From assembly GCA_035771165.1 (NCBI GenBank), contig JAWNZC010000265.1, forward strand, positions 1,623,001-1,687,000: a DNA stretch of 64,000 nucleotides. The letters are read 5' to 3'. Source of the stretch: Paragorgia papillata. Its lineage: Eukaryota > Cnidaria > Anthozoa > Scleralcyonacea > Coralliidae. The position numbers and the translations under genes were made by a program. The notes under the pieces are model-generated. The model was not told where the DNA came from, did no database searches, and worked only from the letters and a program-made list of their open reading frames with translations. Shown in pieces: positions 1 to 35,178 of this stretch (positions within the stretch are counted from its first letter, which is position 1; each line of letters starts with the position of its first letter).

Positions 1-2144
1 GAGGAGGAGGAGAGGGACTGGAGAACTAAGAGGGGAGGAGAGAAGGACCACTCTTTTTTTTTCAACTTTTACGTTTTTAAATAATTTAGCTTTAATTTTA
101 TTGTTACGCTCAGAATTTTACTCTTGCAATTAGTAAATGCTATGCAATGCAAGTATTTTAATAGTTAACAATTGTTGGACGAGGTTGAATAAAATATCGC
201 GATATGTCAGTGGATAAACTTTATTTGACGACCATAATATAAAATTGTATTGTTTAATAACATCGCACACAATGTCCGATGCTGACGAGTGGCGGCGGGA
301 TTATGATGTACAATGACACAGTTACATTTAAAACACGAGACTGGACTATAAGGAATGTACGCCTTTTATGATTTCAAACGCTATCCCGGGTACGAGGTTA
401 GGGCAATGCAATGTGAAAAATCAAGATAAAAATTTGGTAAAAATGACAAAGATTGTGTGTAATTATGCTGTGCTTATGGGCTGTCTCGTATACCGCTAGC
501 GAGGCGTAGTTTCTACAAAGCAAACTATACTTGCAAACTATCCACTTTTATTATATAGCATGCTATCGGATATGAGCTTTTGCGTAATCTGATTGGTTCC
601 CTACTACCAGGCTATCAGCTCATATCCTACTAGTAGAGGAAAAACAAGATGGCGGCATGTTTTTTAAAACTGCCGAAAAGAGTTGAAATTGACGGATTTT
701 TATACAGAAAAACATCAACACCCTCAAACCAATGTATAAGAAAACAACATTGTGTAAAAATACATTAACAAATACACAATTTAGCATGTCAAATGGTAAA
801 ATTCACCTAAAAATTACGTCTTTTTACTTCAAAAACCCGACTAAATTAGCGGGTTGATATTAATTTGTTGCCAAACAAAGAAACTCACGGTTAAAATCAA
901 GCTTACAACACACATTTCGTAGGAGATCACCAGTAAAGAGACTTTTTTATTTAGATAAGCATTTGGAGTAGTAAAAAGCATGTTCTTTTTCAAAAAGAAC
1001 CAACTAAGTAATTTAGTTTCGCTGCCGAAGGTGTTTCAGTTTCATTTTTGCATGAAATCAAAACCTTTTTCACGACAGCAACGCTAATATAAACAACTGA
1101 CCCACCTTTTGACTTCATAAAGGTACCTTTTAATCTTTTTTCTTGATCTGCTTAACACATTTTTTGCCTCTCGAGCAACATTTATACAACATTTCGAAGC
1201 TGTTTACCGAACAGCTCTGCAGCCTGCGAGAAACTCTATGTGAATGCATCATTACGCATGGCGGAAGTATTAGTTGCCTATGCCGGAAGTTTGTCGTTTG
1301 AAACATTAAATTTCGCTATAATTTTGTCTCTTGTACAGTGCTTGGCTATATAATAAAACAATTATACCATTCGCTCTCGTCGTATATGAACTCATAGCCA
1401 ACTCGGCGAAGCGCCTCGTTGGCTATGAGCTCATATACGACTCGAGCTCATGGTATAATTGTTAAATATACTTTACATCAAATTAGTTTACTGAATTTTA
1501 GTCGATTTCCCCAATAATACTCACTGCTGGTATAGTCCTATTGTGACTTATTAACTGATATTCTGGTATTAAAATGAGCCGTTGTAAATGCCATACAGTT
1601 TGAACGCGAATATTGCATGCGACCTATTTACTTCACACATGTAATCGTTCAGATTTATCAACAGATAGAAGCTAAACGCATGAGCTGAAAAAATCGATCG
1701 GAACGTTTATGTAAATCATGACGAATTTGTATTCGTTTACATTGTTGGCGGGTTCGTTCGTACTGAAAAGCTTATAGATATATACACCATATACAGTTCG
1801 TAATTCTTATAGTCATTACTATGCTCATTTCTATATAAATGTTGCTACCCCAGTCTTGAAAACACGGTCCTAAATGTAGTTTGTTTATAAACTAATATGT
1901 AAAATGTATATGATGTACAAAACCCGAACAATACCATATCCCAAACAATAGCTTTGGGTCCTCCTTTTAAATATTTCTTGTGCGAACAAAGATGACATGA
2001 CATTATGACCATTAAGTTCCGAGCAATCGTCCAAGGGAGCTGATTTTTTCATTCTAGTTGTTTTGTTTTTTCTGAAAATGAAAGCAATAAAACACATTGT
2101 ATTCAGAAACCTTTTGTTCGGAACTCACACACCACACTTATGTA
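1..2144. other. No gene recognised
   Basis: AT-rich DNA. Apart from the hairpin at 1357-1463 and a GA-rich start (1-52), nothing coding or structured is convincing. Exons of the AGAP GTPase domain were looked for here and not found. Confidence 0.5.
1357..1463. repeat. Hairpin element
   Basis: Outer arms AACAATTATACCAT and ATGGTATAATTGTT enclose an inner inverted pair around CTCATAGCCAAC. Probably a small MITE. Confidence 0.75.
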
Positions 2145-2450
2145 AGCTAAACTAAAACTAAACTAAACTAAACTAACCTTATTTATACTGGATAACTCTA
2201 TCAGTTTATCTAAACTGTTATCCTCAGAGGTCCAGTAAGGGCCCACCCTCATTGGTCCAGTGTTACTACAGGAGGAAACCGGAGTACCCAGAGGAAACCT
2301 GTGGTGTTTGGTAGAGTCAAACCGGAAGCACTCTTCTCACATGCGGCCAAGGTGAATTTTTTTTAATCAGATAACTGCACCGTGCAGGAATCGAACCCGG
2401 CTCGCAGAGGTGAAAGGCACGTGCACTAACAACTGTGCCACCAACACCCA
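2145..2450 (-). mobile_element. tRNA-derived SINE
   Basis: On the minus strand, an A box-like TGGCACAGTTGTTAG (2426-2440) and a perfect B box GGTTCGATTCC (2387-2397) form an RNA polymerase III promoter. The element ends in a TTTAG-type short tandem tail (2145-2176). The body has the AGGAAACCGGAGTACCC-type segment seen in many invertebrate retroposons. Confidence 0.7.
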
Positions 2451-2794
2451 GCTGTCAAGATGTAGTGCTGATAATCACGACTGGAGATAGTAAGATATCA
2501 ATAAAGAATTGTTCGATAACGAAAGTGAAAGTTCTTTACACATGGTACTAGTTCTTAGAAGAACTGAATATTCTTTCGAAAAAAGCCTTGAATTCACCGA
2601 ATCAATACTTCGGATCATTATTACTCATTACATTAGGTGTCGCTACTTCAGAATCATAAAGGCGACATTTATTGAAGACTGATGCATGCAGCGTGTTCCA
2701 GTTTTAGTAGTCAACAGAAATTTTCGGTTCACTTTGGCATGGTCTAAGTTATAACATGGAATAAAAAACGCGGCGTGCGGAGACTAAGTGTATT

Positions 2795-3411
2795 CGGAAG
2801 TACGGAGTGCTGAGCCGTATACGGAGTGCAGAGTTACGGAATGCAGAGCTACGGAGTGCAGAACTACTGAGTGCAGAGCTACGGAGTGCAGAGCTATACG
2901 GAGTGCAGAGCTACGGAGTGCAGAGCTACGGAGTGCAGAACTACGGAGTGCAGAACTACGGAGTGCAGAGTTACGGAGTGCAGAGTTACGGAGTGCAGAA
3001 CTATACGGAGTGCAGAACTATGGAGTGCAGAGCTACGGAGTGCAGAGCTACGGAGTGCAGAGCTACGGAGTGCAGAGCTACGGAGTGCAGAACTACGGAG
3101 TGCTGAGCTACGGAGTGCAGAGCTACGGAGTGCAGAGCTACGGAGTGCAGAACTACGGAGTGCAGAACTACGGAGTGCAGAGTTACGGAGTGCAGAGGTA
3201 CGGAGTGCAGAACTATACGGAGTGCAGAACTATGGAGTGCAGAGCTACGGAGTGCAGAGCTACGGAGTGCAGAGCTACGGAGTGCAGAACTACGGAGTGC
3301 TGAGCTACGGAGTGCAGAGTTACGTAGTGCAGAACTACGGAGTGCAGAGTTACGGAGTGCAGAGCTACGGAGTGCAGAGCTACGGAGTGCAGAGCTACGG
3401 AGTGCGGAGTA
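2795..3411. repeat. 15-bp minisatellite
   Basis: About 40 copies of CTACGGAGTGCAGAG with AAC/AGT variants and occasional three-base insertions (TATACGG). The overlapping open frames over it (SAELR or YGVQ repeats) are by-products of a 15-base unit without stops. No start context or coding neighbour supports a protein. Confidence 0.93.
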
Positions 3412-4268
3412 CTGTTATCAGACGAAACGCTGTTAACATATTTTTCTCAAGCACAGTGAATTTCTGCACGACATCGTACTGCTAAGACATCTTGGCCTAG
3501 CTCTCCAAAATCTAGTCCTGTTTCATCACAAAGTTTCTTTAGAATAATAGTGCCGAACTGAAAGACTTTCGGACAACTATTATGGTGAACTATTATTTCG
3601 TTCTTGGAAAGCTTATGATCTCGCAGGAGGACATCCTTCGAATCCCCTCGGTATATAAAATAACACTTCGCGCAGTTTCTGGCAAAATACCTACTATTAT
3701 CGCATTGTGACTTGTTCTTCTTTCAATGCCTTCGTTTATTCATGATCCTATGAATATTAAGAACAGTCCACACTGCGTAGCATTTTCAACCCAATTTATA
3801 TGACAGTATGAGTATTGTGTTTGTCGATTGTGGCCTGGCCTAGAGCAACTTGTGCGGTTTCAGTCGTTTTAACTACTGTAAGAAAATACGTAAGGTACAT
3901 GAAAATTATGCAACCTTGTGTCATAATTATAATTGAAAGTGCTTGCATCACTTCTATACTTTGTTCTTGGCGTGTTACGTAAAACTATTTTTACATCAAG
4001 CAACTCGTAAGCGGAAATCTCTGAGACCTCGCCCTAGTATCCACTTACAAGGAGTGTGCTTGCACGAACACTTTTGAAATGGAGACGATAAGAAAACGAT
4101 AAGATAAACTGAAATGCTAGGTTTTCGTTATATTTGTAAAATCTTAAAGGAAATTTAAATTTAATTTGAAAATCCCATTGCCTTCGTTCGCCCTTTATGT
4201 ACATTATATTGTATAGGAAGATATTTCTCCAGTTCTGCTATCGAGACCTGAAATAATATGTGTATATA

Positions 4269-4432
4269 TTAACTTATGACTGGTTTTTACATTATATAAA
4301 TGTATAGTGAGTGATCTACCAAAACAACCAGAATTACGACTATAACGATATTAACTTATGACTGGATTTTACATTATATAAATGTATAGTGAGTGATCTA
4401 ACAAAACAACCAGAATTACGACTATAACGGGA
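4269..4432. repeat. 82-bp tandem duplication
   Basis: Two near-identical copies beginning TTAACTTATGACTGG at 4269 and 4351, both ending GACTATAACG. The same phrase (GACTATAACGGGAGTGTCGG) returns at 4560. Confidence 0.9.
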
Positions 4433-4435
4433 GTA

Positions 4436-4501
4436 TATAGTAAGGTTTGAGTACTGCCGAAATTATTGAACGTAGTTTCTAACGTTTCAAACCTTACTAT
4501 A
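4436..4501. repeat. Short hairpin MITE
   Basis: Arms TATAGTAAGGTTTGA and TCAAACCTTACTATA separated by about 36 bp. One arm recurs at 25664. Confidence 0.75.
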
Positions 4502-5388
4502 TTTCGATTTGTATTTCAACACTGCCTACTGCAGCACACTACTTTTATTTCACTGTTTGGACTATAACGGGAGTGTCGGCTTATGAAGTCTGCTTGTTGC
4601 AAGGACCTGTAAAGTGTTTTCTGAATTTTACTTGTAAAAATTGTGCATAATTATACGAGTGACGCATGAAATATCGGTCCGGAGCGCAAATGTTTCTTGG
4701 CAAGAAAGCATCATGTTTGTGCACTTTTTATAATTTTACTTTTTGTCTGTAGTTTTATGACAAATACAAATACAGTTGTAGTATGCCTGCAGCGAATCAG
4801 TGCAAACCACGCACAAGCTGTCTGCTAGCAGTCACGTATAACATGAGTTGGTGCAGTTTTTATACTGTTGTGTTTGTATTGAACATCTAGCTAGTTTTAA
4901 TCAACGTTAGAGTAAAACGTTAAAACGATGTTAACTATTAAACAGCGCAACAAACAACAGGTTTCTATAAATGCCCTTATTAATTCTACCTGTTAGTTTA
5001 CATTTGTAAGCGTTCTTTGCGCGAATTGGAGAGGACGTGTCCGTCCGGCGGTCCCTTTAATATAATAAAATCCGAGTGCTTGTTGAAACTTGAACCAAAA
5101 TAGGTTATTTAAAACGGATGTGACACCCTTAGTTGGAAAGAAAGCAATATTTAATACCGGAAGATATAAAAGTATAATCTTAGTACATGTCTGTAAAATA
5201 TATCATTGCTGCCGCCAAAGCTGTTCTTTACTTTTGATGATATCAGGTGCGTTTCTTGGTAATTTAGTCGAAATATCATTCAAGAGTTCAAAGCACAAGG
5301 TGTAAGTATAAATGGAAGAACTGACTAAAGCTAAAAAGTAGCTTTAGTTTTGTTGAGAAGCATCCGTAATCATCGGCTTTGGGAAGCA

Positions 5389-28317
<22,929 letters not shown>

Positions 28318-28564
28318 AAGATTCCTTTTGGCCACAAAATCACAATGTTTTTAAATATATTTATATAAAGCGAGCACGTTTATCATAAAATATTTCACAA
28401 GATTCAATAACATTGTTCACATGGGGATTTGTGTGTCTTCGATTTTGAATGTAAGAACTAGTCTCGCTGCCAGTATTATTGCTTTCTTGTTTTTGAGTTG
28501 TAAAAATCCCGCAAGACGCACATGAAGTTATAGAACAACTAAGAATACATTTTTACCAGGAAAT

Positions 28565-29220
28565 TTAAGGTGGCTCCATACAGTTTCTTGAAAAATGGAA
28601 AATACAAGTTTGAGTGTCCAAAACACGTGCATAAACAATTCGGAAAAAGAGTAAAACTAAATGTTATGCATACCAAATAAATAGCAACAGTTGTTGCTAT
28701 GGCAACAATGACGTTTCAAAATGGCTGCCAATTACCCTTCAAACTAATTTAATTCGAAAAAAACCTTGGTGACCCCCAATTTTTTTTTCATTAAAACTTT
28801 TCTTGAAGTATGAGAAATCAATAGGCCGATTTAAAAAAAATTCTGTAGAACGAATAATTTTTTTCTTCGGAAAAATCATGTTTGTTAATTTTTAAAAAAT
28901 TTGGTTCTACAGAATTTTTTAAAAATCGGCCTAGTGATTATTCATACCTCAAGAAAAGTTTTAATGAAAAAAAAATTGGGGGTCACCAAAGTTTTTTTCG
29001 AATTAAATTGATTTGAAGGGTAATTGGCAGCCATTTTGAAACGTCATTGTTGCCATAGCAACAACTGTTGCTATTTATTTGGTAACAGTTTTTGATTGTC
29101 AGACTGTTTAACTATGCATAACATTTAGTTTTATTCTTTTTCCGAATTGTTTATGCACGTGTTTTGAACTCTCAAACTTGTATTTTCCATTTTTCAAGAA
29201 ACTGTATGGAGCCACCTTAA
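28565..29220. repeat. 656-bp TTAA-bounded palindromic MITE
   Basis: Ends TTAAGGTGGCTCCATACAG and CTGTATGGAGCCACCTTAA. The inverted arms are about 300 bp each and nearly perfect. TTAA at both ends is the piggyBac-type target. Confidence 0.88.
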
Positions 29221-29686
29221 AGAAAAGCACGTTGGTTGACACACGCACCTTGTACATAAACCTAGATTTCGTACGTATAGAGAAATATATAAATATAATC
29301 TATCTATATATGTAAAAGTCATGGTATAATTTAGAATAAATTATAAAGGTATATTATAATTGTTATGATGTAGAATAAATTATCACCGAATAACAATGCC
29401 GTTTTGAGGAAGTTATTTTAAAAAGTGGACTATTAATTGTTTGAATAAAATTTAGTAAGCGTTCGAAAATAGCCATGACTCTTCCAGGGAATTGAGTTTA
29501 TTGTTCACACTAAATTTATTCTGCGGATTTAGGTTGTTTGGGGAAATCCGTTTACGTTAATTGTTTAACCAATAAAATCACGTTTGCTAGCGCCAAATGT
29601 CACGCGTTTCTAAGTAGCAAGGAACGATAGTATTGAGTGATGTTTCAGGCTTGAACCACGAAGATGTGTGGATCGAAGTTAATAGG

Positions 29687-30010
29687 GACTTTAAGATGCT
29701 AGGACGACAACGGCGGTTAAAACGCAAGATTACGTTTTACAAATTAAAGAAGTCACGGTTAACTGACTATGATATTTGAAGGTAGTTTAATGACTTCCAA
29801 AACGCCCCAGTACTGCTTAATGATTGTAGTGTCTGTATTGAAGTCGATCTCAAGCAACAGTTCTCATCTTTTGGCCGTCGACGTCGTCCTGAAGACGTGA
29901 AAATGCTCTAAGTGAAAAAAAAAAGTATAAAGAACGAGGATGCTGTTGAGATTACTCTGGGACTAAAAATTATTCATTCCCTTTGTTTTGCAAAAATAAT
30001 TATTTTGTTT
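29687..30010. repeat. AGGGACC-family MITE, copy 2 (3' end lost)
   Basis: Starts AGGGACTTTAAGATGCTAGG and shares GTCGTCCTGAAGACGTGAAA and ATGCTC with the copies at 26732 (reverse orientation) and 30234. Confidence 0.75.
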
Positions 30011-30150
30011 AAAGGACGTCATCGTTAGTACTCGGATGGGTGACCAAATTAGCTTGATGTGAGTAGAGTTTTGCTTCGCGAGGGTGTTCTCCGGTTTACA
30101 TGTACCTCCCTGCGCAAAATCAACACCACAGTTTTCCCAGTTCTACGAAC
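30010..30150 (+). mobile_element. 5S-rRNA-derived SINE, copy 3 (truncated)
   Basis: TTAGTACTCGGATGGGTGAC, then GAGTAGAGTTTTGC and TTCTCCGGTTTACATG, aligning to the middle and body of the element at 7531. The 5' box A part is missing. It is joined to a copy of the AGGGACC MITE family. Confidence 0.6.
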
Positions 30151-30233
30151 TAGTTCCATCGAGGGGTGAGGGCAGTGGCGCAACTACTGGGTGGGAAGGG
30201 TGGGTAAACCCCACGGGCCCCAAGCAAAAGGAA

Positions 30234-30590
30234 TTAGGGACATTACGATGCTAGGACGACGACGGCAAGCAACATAAATGTTATGATTAAAGAAAGTCAC
30301 GGATAACTGACCATTATATTTGATATTTGAAGCTAGTTTAATGACTTTCAAAACGCCGCAGTACTGCTTAAAGATTGTAGTGTCTGTATTGAAGTCAATC
30401 TTAAGCAACGGTTCTCATCTTTTGGTGAGTTGACGTCGTCCTGAAGACGTGAAAATGCTCCAAGTGGCGTTGTATAAAGAACAAAGACGGTGTTGAGATT
30501 ACTCTGGACTAAAAATTATTCATTCTCTTTGTTTTGCAAAAATAATTATTTTGTTTAGAAGACGTCGTTGAGGTTGACGTCGTAGAGTAT
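30234..30590. repeat. AGGGACC-family MITE, copy 3
   Basis: Begins TAGGGACATTACGATGCTAG and follows copy 2 over about 300 bp (GACGTCGTCCTGAAGACGTG). Confidence 0.75.
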
Positions 30591-31284
30591 TCGTACGGAT
30601 GTCCCGAAACCTAAATCCGCAGTAATAACGTCAGCGAGTTTATTAAACTTGCAGGTCTTAGCTCTTGTTTGGAGAGAGGGGAGGAACCTGCAGAAGAGAG
30701 AAGCCGTCTGCACGGATGCTATAGAATTTTAGCTATCTGCGTCCTAGTCGTGACACAAAATTCTCATTGGTCGGTTTTCCTTTTGACGTCAATCAAATGG
30801 AATTAAAGTGTCATTCACTTATTCGTGGTTTGCATAATATACTTCTAATGTCATTTTCTTATTTCTGCTCCTTTAATTTCTTGTTCGGTTTTGTTAAACG
30901 GCCTTTTGTAACTAATGATATTTTAAGAAATAACTGACAACTGTTGTTTTCGGTACGAATGCGGAATGCTTTCTAGACAAAACGACACATGAAACTGGCA
31001 CTAACGGGCAGTAACGGCATATTCTGTACTAAGTTTGTGTTGATTTTTAGCTTCCTCTTTGGAGTAACGAAACTCTAATATATGGTTTATATTATAACGA
31101 AAAGTTTGATTTAATTTCTTGACTCAGTTGACTGACAAACTTCGTGCCCGTTTTGAAAAGACTGACTTTTACTATAGCAACAAATAAACAATTGCTGCTT
31201 AATTAGTTCGGCAGTATAGCACAACCAATCAAAATTTAAAATGCACGTGTAGCAAAGCGTGATAAAATGATTCAATAAATAATT

Positions 31285-31795
31285 TTTCAAACCTTTTCGA
31301 GTCTTCGCGGTTCGCTCAAGACCGGTGGCCGTGTAAAAAAAACATTGTGTGGGAGACTGAAATCTACCTGCAAACCGCACAAGGGCCTGGACCTAGCACT
31401 AAAGCCCAAAAGAGAATTCTTGAAAAGAAGCTTTAAATATAGCGGTGCCATGCTGTGGAATAACTTATCCTCAGAAGCCAAATCGTCTGAGACCGGCTTC
31501 AATCTTTTAAAAGGCATATACGCCCACTTTAGGCCACGATGCTGGGTCACGCCTAAGAATTTGTATTTATGTATTTATTACTAGCTATATATATTAGTAA
31601 GAACTTATAAAACCCTGTAAACTATAATGTTCAGTTCCATCTTTCTCTCCTTTTTTAATCTTTCTTTGTATCTATACTTTTCATTTGTTTTTAAAATTTC
31701 CAAAAATGTATTTATATTTAGTGTGACGCCCCTCATTGAAATCAGCTTTTGTTGTTGGGGCCAGCGTGTTTAAATAAAGTTTTACATACATTACG
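31285..31795 (+). mobile_element. LINE 3' end
   Basis: The frame 31345-31584 contains FLKRSFKYSGAMLWNNLSSE and ends soon after, the conserved last residues of CR1/L2-type reverse transcriptase ORFs. It is followed by a 200-bp 3' UTR-like tail ending near AAATAAAG at 31775. A 5'-truncated copy between AGAP and DnaJ. Confidence 0.72.
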
Positions 31796-32073
31796 AATGA
31801 CTGGACGTTACCGCGCGGCCAGGCAGATTGCGTTAGGTCAGAAAAAAAAAATGAAAAAATAAATAAAAAAAATACAAAAAATGAATTACATAACGTACTT
31901 GCCAGAATGCGGTTGTTACCTGGTTACCACACCCCCCCGGATTTTCCTTGATTCTATATCAACTTCTTCCACTAAAAGATCTCCTACCGGAGGGGCGGGA
32001 TGCTGGAACATGCTGGAAGCTTACCAGTTCCCAGAACCACAATGAACTCTTGTGAACTTTCTTTGTAAACACA

Positions 32074-32787
32074 ATGTCGACGAGGAAGGATTATTACAAG
32101 ATTCTCGGAGTTGATCGCGATGCCTCTGTTCAAGAAATTAAACGTGCTTATCGCAAGCTAGCTCTGAAATATCATCCTGATAAAAGTAAACGTCCTGATG
32201 CTACAAAAAAGTTCCAAGATATTGGTGAAGCGTACTCAGTTCTTTCTGATTCATCTAAACGCCAACGATATGATTTGGGAAACAGTACATCATTTTCAAG
32301 CGTCAACGTCAATGATTTTAGCTTTACGTCGTTCAATGGTTCTTATGAAAATTTCACTGTTGACGATGCATTTAATGTATTTTCTGATTTTATGTATGGT
32401 GGTAATATTCCTGATATTTTTCGTGAAGATAACACTGAATATCACCAAGTTGATGTACCTTTGGCAGTGGCACAACACGGCGGACATGTTGAAGTTTACC
32501 TTGCGCCTGAAAACGAAAGCAAGATGATCTACATTGATGGCGTTACAAGTGGGAAATGGAAACCATTTATTCCTGTGAGAGAAAATCATATTGCTATTTT
32601 AAAAGTTGTGTTTCCACCAGGAATGAGTTTGGTTGAAAGAAGAAGACAACAAAAGATTTTTCTTGGTCTTCATGCAATATCGTTTGTGGGCAACGTCGTG
32701 AAAGATATTGTTGAAAATCATCCTGTTATGGGAGCAGTAGGACTTGGTATTGGTGCAATAGCTTTATTACTTTTTGCCTCCAAATAA
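32074..32787 (+). CDS. DnaJ (Hsp40) family protein with C-terminal membrane tail
   Basis: A 237-residue single-exon gene. Residues 5-70 are a J domain: DYYKILGV at the start, the HPD tripeptide at residues 34-36 that activates the Hsp70 ATPase, and a helix IV region with SKRQRYD. No Gly/Phe stretch, zinc-finger CxxCxGxG repeats or typical DnaJ C-terminal beta domain is visible. The middle contains a segment like [18 protein letters not shown]. The last 23 residues include [15 protein letters not shown], a likely tail anchor, so the J domain would face the cytosol. A polyadenylation signal AATAAA lies at 32806-32811. The lack of introns contrasts with both neighbours and may mean a retrogene. 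The specific DNAJB/DNAJC orthologue is not recognisable to me. Confidence 0.87.
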   Translation: MSTRKDYYKILGVDRDASVQEIKRAYRKLALKYHPDKSKRPDATKKFQDIGEAYSVLSDSSKRQRYDLGNSTSFSSVNVNDFSFTSFNGSYENFTVDDAFNVFSDFMYGGNIPDIFREDNTEYHQVDVPLAVAQHGGHVEVYLAPENESKMIYIDGVTSGKWKPFIPVRENHIAILKVVFPPGMSLVERRRQQKIFLGLHAISFVGNVVKDIVENHPVMGAVGLGIGAIALLLFASK

Positions 32788-32805
32788 TTGATCATTGAAT
32801 AACTG

Positions 32806-32811
32806 AATAAA
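32806..32811 (+). promoter_or_regulatory. Polyadenylation signal of the DnaJ gene
   Basis: AATAAA 18 bases after the stop codon of the J-domain gene. Confidence 0.6.
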
Positions 32812-33220
32812 TATAATATGAACGTGTATGTAAGTGTGAAAAAATGGAGTGCTGCGTTGGCAGTGTTTTGGATTAATAACAAAACAAAAGGGTGGTGAAC
32901 TGTTGAGAATTTTAGGAATGACATTTATTTCATTGAAATGCTGATGGTTCAAGCAGAGCTTTTCATCAGTTAATAAAATAAAAATACTTCTTGTTTTACA
33001 CTGATAAAGAGCTCTGCTTGAATTGGCAGTATTTTGTACCATACTAAATTAGTATAGGCCATTTGCGCGATGTTGTACGTGCATCATTTTGGTGGGCCAT
33101 ATGCATAAAAACATGACCAATACTAAATTAAATTTAACTATTTTTAAACATAAAAATAATTCCTGATGCTAATGTCTTCAGAAATTGTTCAATTTCTTTC
33201 ATTTACCACATTTGTTACGC

Positions 33221-33460
33221 ATGTAGCCCGCCAAAATTACGCCTGTGGCCTGCCAAAATGATGCCTGTGGCCCGCCAAAATTATGCCTGTGGCCCACCGA
33301 AATTATACCTGTGGCCCACTGAAATTATACATGTGGCCCAACAAAATTATGCCTGCGGCCCACCAAAATTATGTCTGTTGCCTGCCAAAATTATGCCTGT
33401 TGCCTGCCAAAATTATGCCTGTTGCGTGCTAAAATTATACCTGTTGCCTGCCAAAAAGAT
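33221..33460. repeat. 22-bp minisatellite
   Basis: About eleven copies of ATGCCTGTGGCCCGCCAAAA plus TT, with CCACCGAAATTATACC variants. The open frame over it is repeat-driven. Confidence 0.88.
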
Positions 33461-33562
33461 GCGTGCGCATGATCATGCACTTGTATATAGTACTTTCAGC
33501 TTAGAGTTTGTAATGTTTTGCTGATTCTTGCTGTACAAGCTGTCGTTGGATGTGAAAATTCA

Positions 33563-33964
33563 GACCATGTCCACACTAATCCATTTTCAAGTGAAAATGG
33601 AGACCTCATATTGAAAAATATGTATCAAAAGTTTTCCATCCACACTATTGTTTTCGAATTGTTTTTGCCATCCACACTAAAACACTGAAATGACCCTGAA
33701 AATTGCACAATATCTATGCACAAAGGCTGTGTATAACTGGAACCCAGATGATGGATCACATGATTGTCATTACATCAGCTTTTTTAAAAAGTTTGTTTTC
33801 ACCATCCACACTGGTGCAGAAAAATGATGTTTGAATGTCTCCACTCAAGAGAGCATTTTTGAAAAGCTCCATTTTCAGTCACTGAAGATGCTGGATTAGT
33901 GTGAACAAAATGCCTAACCATATCAAAAAGTCTTCATTTTTATTTGAAAATGGACATGGCCTCA
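33563..33964. repeat. MITE, ACACTAATC family copy 2
   Basis: Begins GACCATGTCCACACTAATCC and ends TTTGAAAATGGACATGGCC. The internal order (GTTTTCCATCCACACTATTG, GGAACCCAG) matches the copy at 13374. Confidence 0.75.
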
Positions 33965-35032
33965 GACCTCTATGGGTCTCAAACCTCAAAATCTGGAGAG
34001 CTCAGAGTTTTGACAGCTTGGTCACTGTACAGGAAGAACTAACAAAACATTACATCAGTATTGTGGCACTAAAAATCTTGGTCAGCTCAATACCTTTTTG
34101 CTTTGTTATACTGATATAAAATATAAATGTGATCAGTTTATCATTATATAATAATAATAATGATTTATTGATAACATCTCTACAAGGTAGCTTTACATTT
34201 GTGAAGGATAAAAAAGAAATAGAAAATAAAAAAAATACGTACATGTAAATGTATAAAATTTTAAATGTGTAAATAAATATATAGAAAGGTGTATAAATAG
34301 ATATATAAATAAGAAAGACTTAGAACTATTTACACATATAAGAAATTGCAAACATGCACCTATGAAATTATTTGTTAATACGCAGTTTTGCTTGTGTCAA
34401 ATTTCTATTAAGAAATAGAAAATGGCTGCCCACGTTTATATAGCCTGATGCAAACACGAGAGTGAGTTGTGAGAATTTGAAAGTTTATGCGAACCTGAGC
34501 TGTAGGTGAGGGTTTACATAAATACTTTTGAATTCTCGATAAAAACAAATGTTGTTACATGTACAGAGCTTTTAGTGCCAGCCAGAATAAGCAAACCAGC
34601 CCAGTCAGGTCAATTAACCAAGAGTCCAAGACCCTAGTTTGCACAACAAGCAGCTAGGCGAGCTAGCCCTTCTCAGTTCTCATGTCATGTAAACACAGAT
34701 GAAAATTATCTCAAGTAAATAGGTTGGCTTTCAGTTTTAAGTTTACATTCTGATCAGACGTTATCTGTGTAGTGAATTGTCACATAACTCAAACTAAACA
34801 AACTTAAAGTGAAGTGTGTAGTATGCTATATAGTGTATGATAAATGATAAGTTGTACGTTTAACAAATAGTTTTGTTATATACCATTGGTATATACCAAC
34901 CAAAGACTTTCGTTTCCCAAAGATGAAATCCTATTGGTCAAATCATGGTCACGTGTCAACAACGAAGAAGGAAAACAGTGCAATGTTTCCCTCTGACGTC
35001 AGCTGTAATCATGCGTTGTTCACGTGAATACT

Positions 35033-35178
35033 AACTACTTTAACCGAGAGTGAGGTCTTTACGGTAAAATATTAAACCGAGGTCTTGCTGTATTGACCGA
35101 GCGATAGCGAGGTTAATACGCTCAAGACCGAGATTTAATATTTTACCGTAAAGACCGAACGGTCGAGGTTAAGTAGTT
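35033..35178. repeat. Hairpin repeat, family X copy 2
   Basis: The same arms as at 12042 (AACTACTTTAACC and GGTTAAGTAGTT), the same inner GGTCTTTACGGTAAAATATT, and the same right flank CACTTTTTATTTCAAAATCA. The shared flank shows that the element is larger than the hairpin. Confidence 0.82.

Larger units (their letters stand above)
3412..5388. other. Intergenic or AGAP 5' flank
   Basis: Holds the 82-bp duplication and a small hairpin. No clear promoter. A short open frame at 5090-5305 has no recognisable content and could be 5' untranslated sequence. Confidence 0.4.

Noticed and set aside
2380..2450. Functional tRNA gene on the minus strand
   Set aside because: A and B boxes are present but no cloverleaf with paired acceptor stem could be drawn; better explained as a SINE head.
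2788..3485. Three long overlapping ORFs rich in RSAEL, YGVQ and TECRA
   Set aside because: Translations of the 15-bp minisatellite; every frame is open for the same reason.
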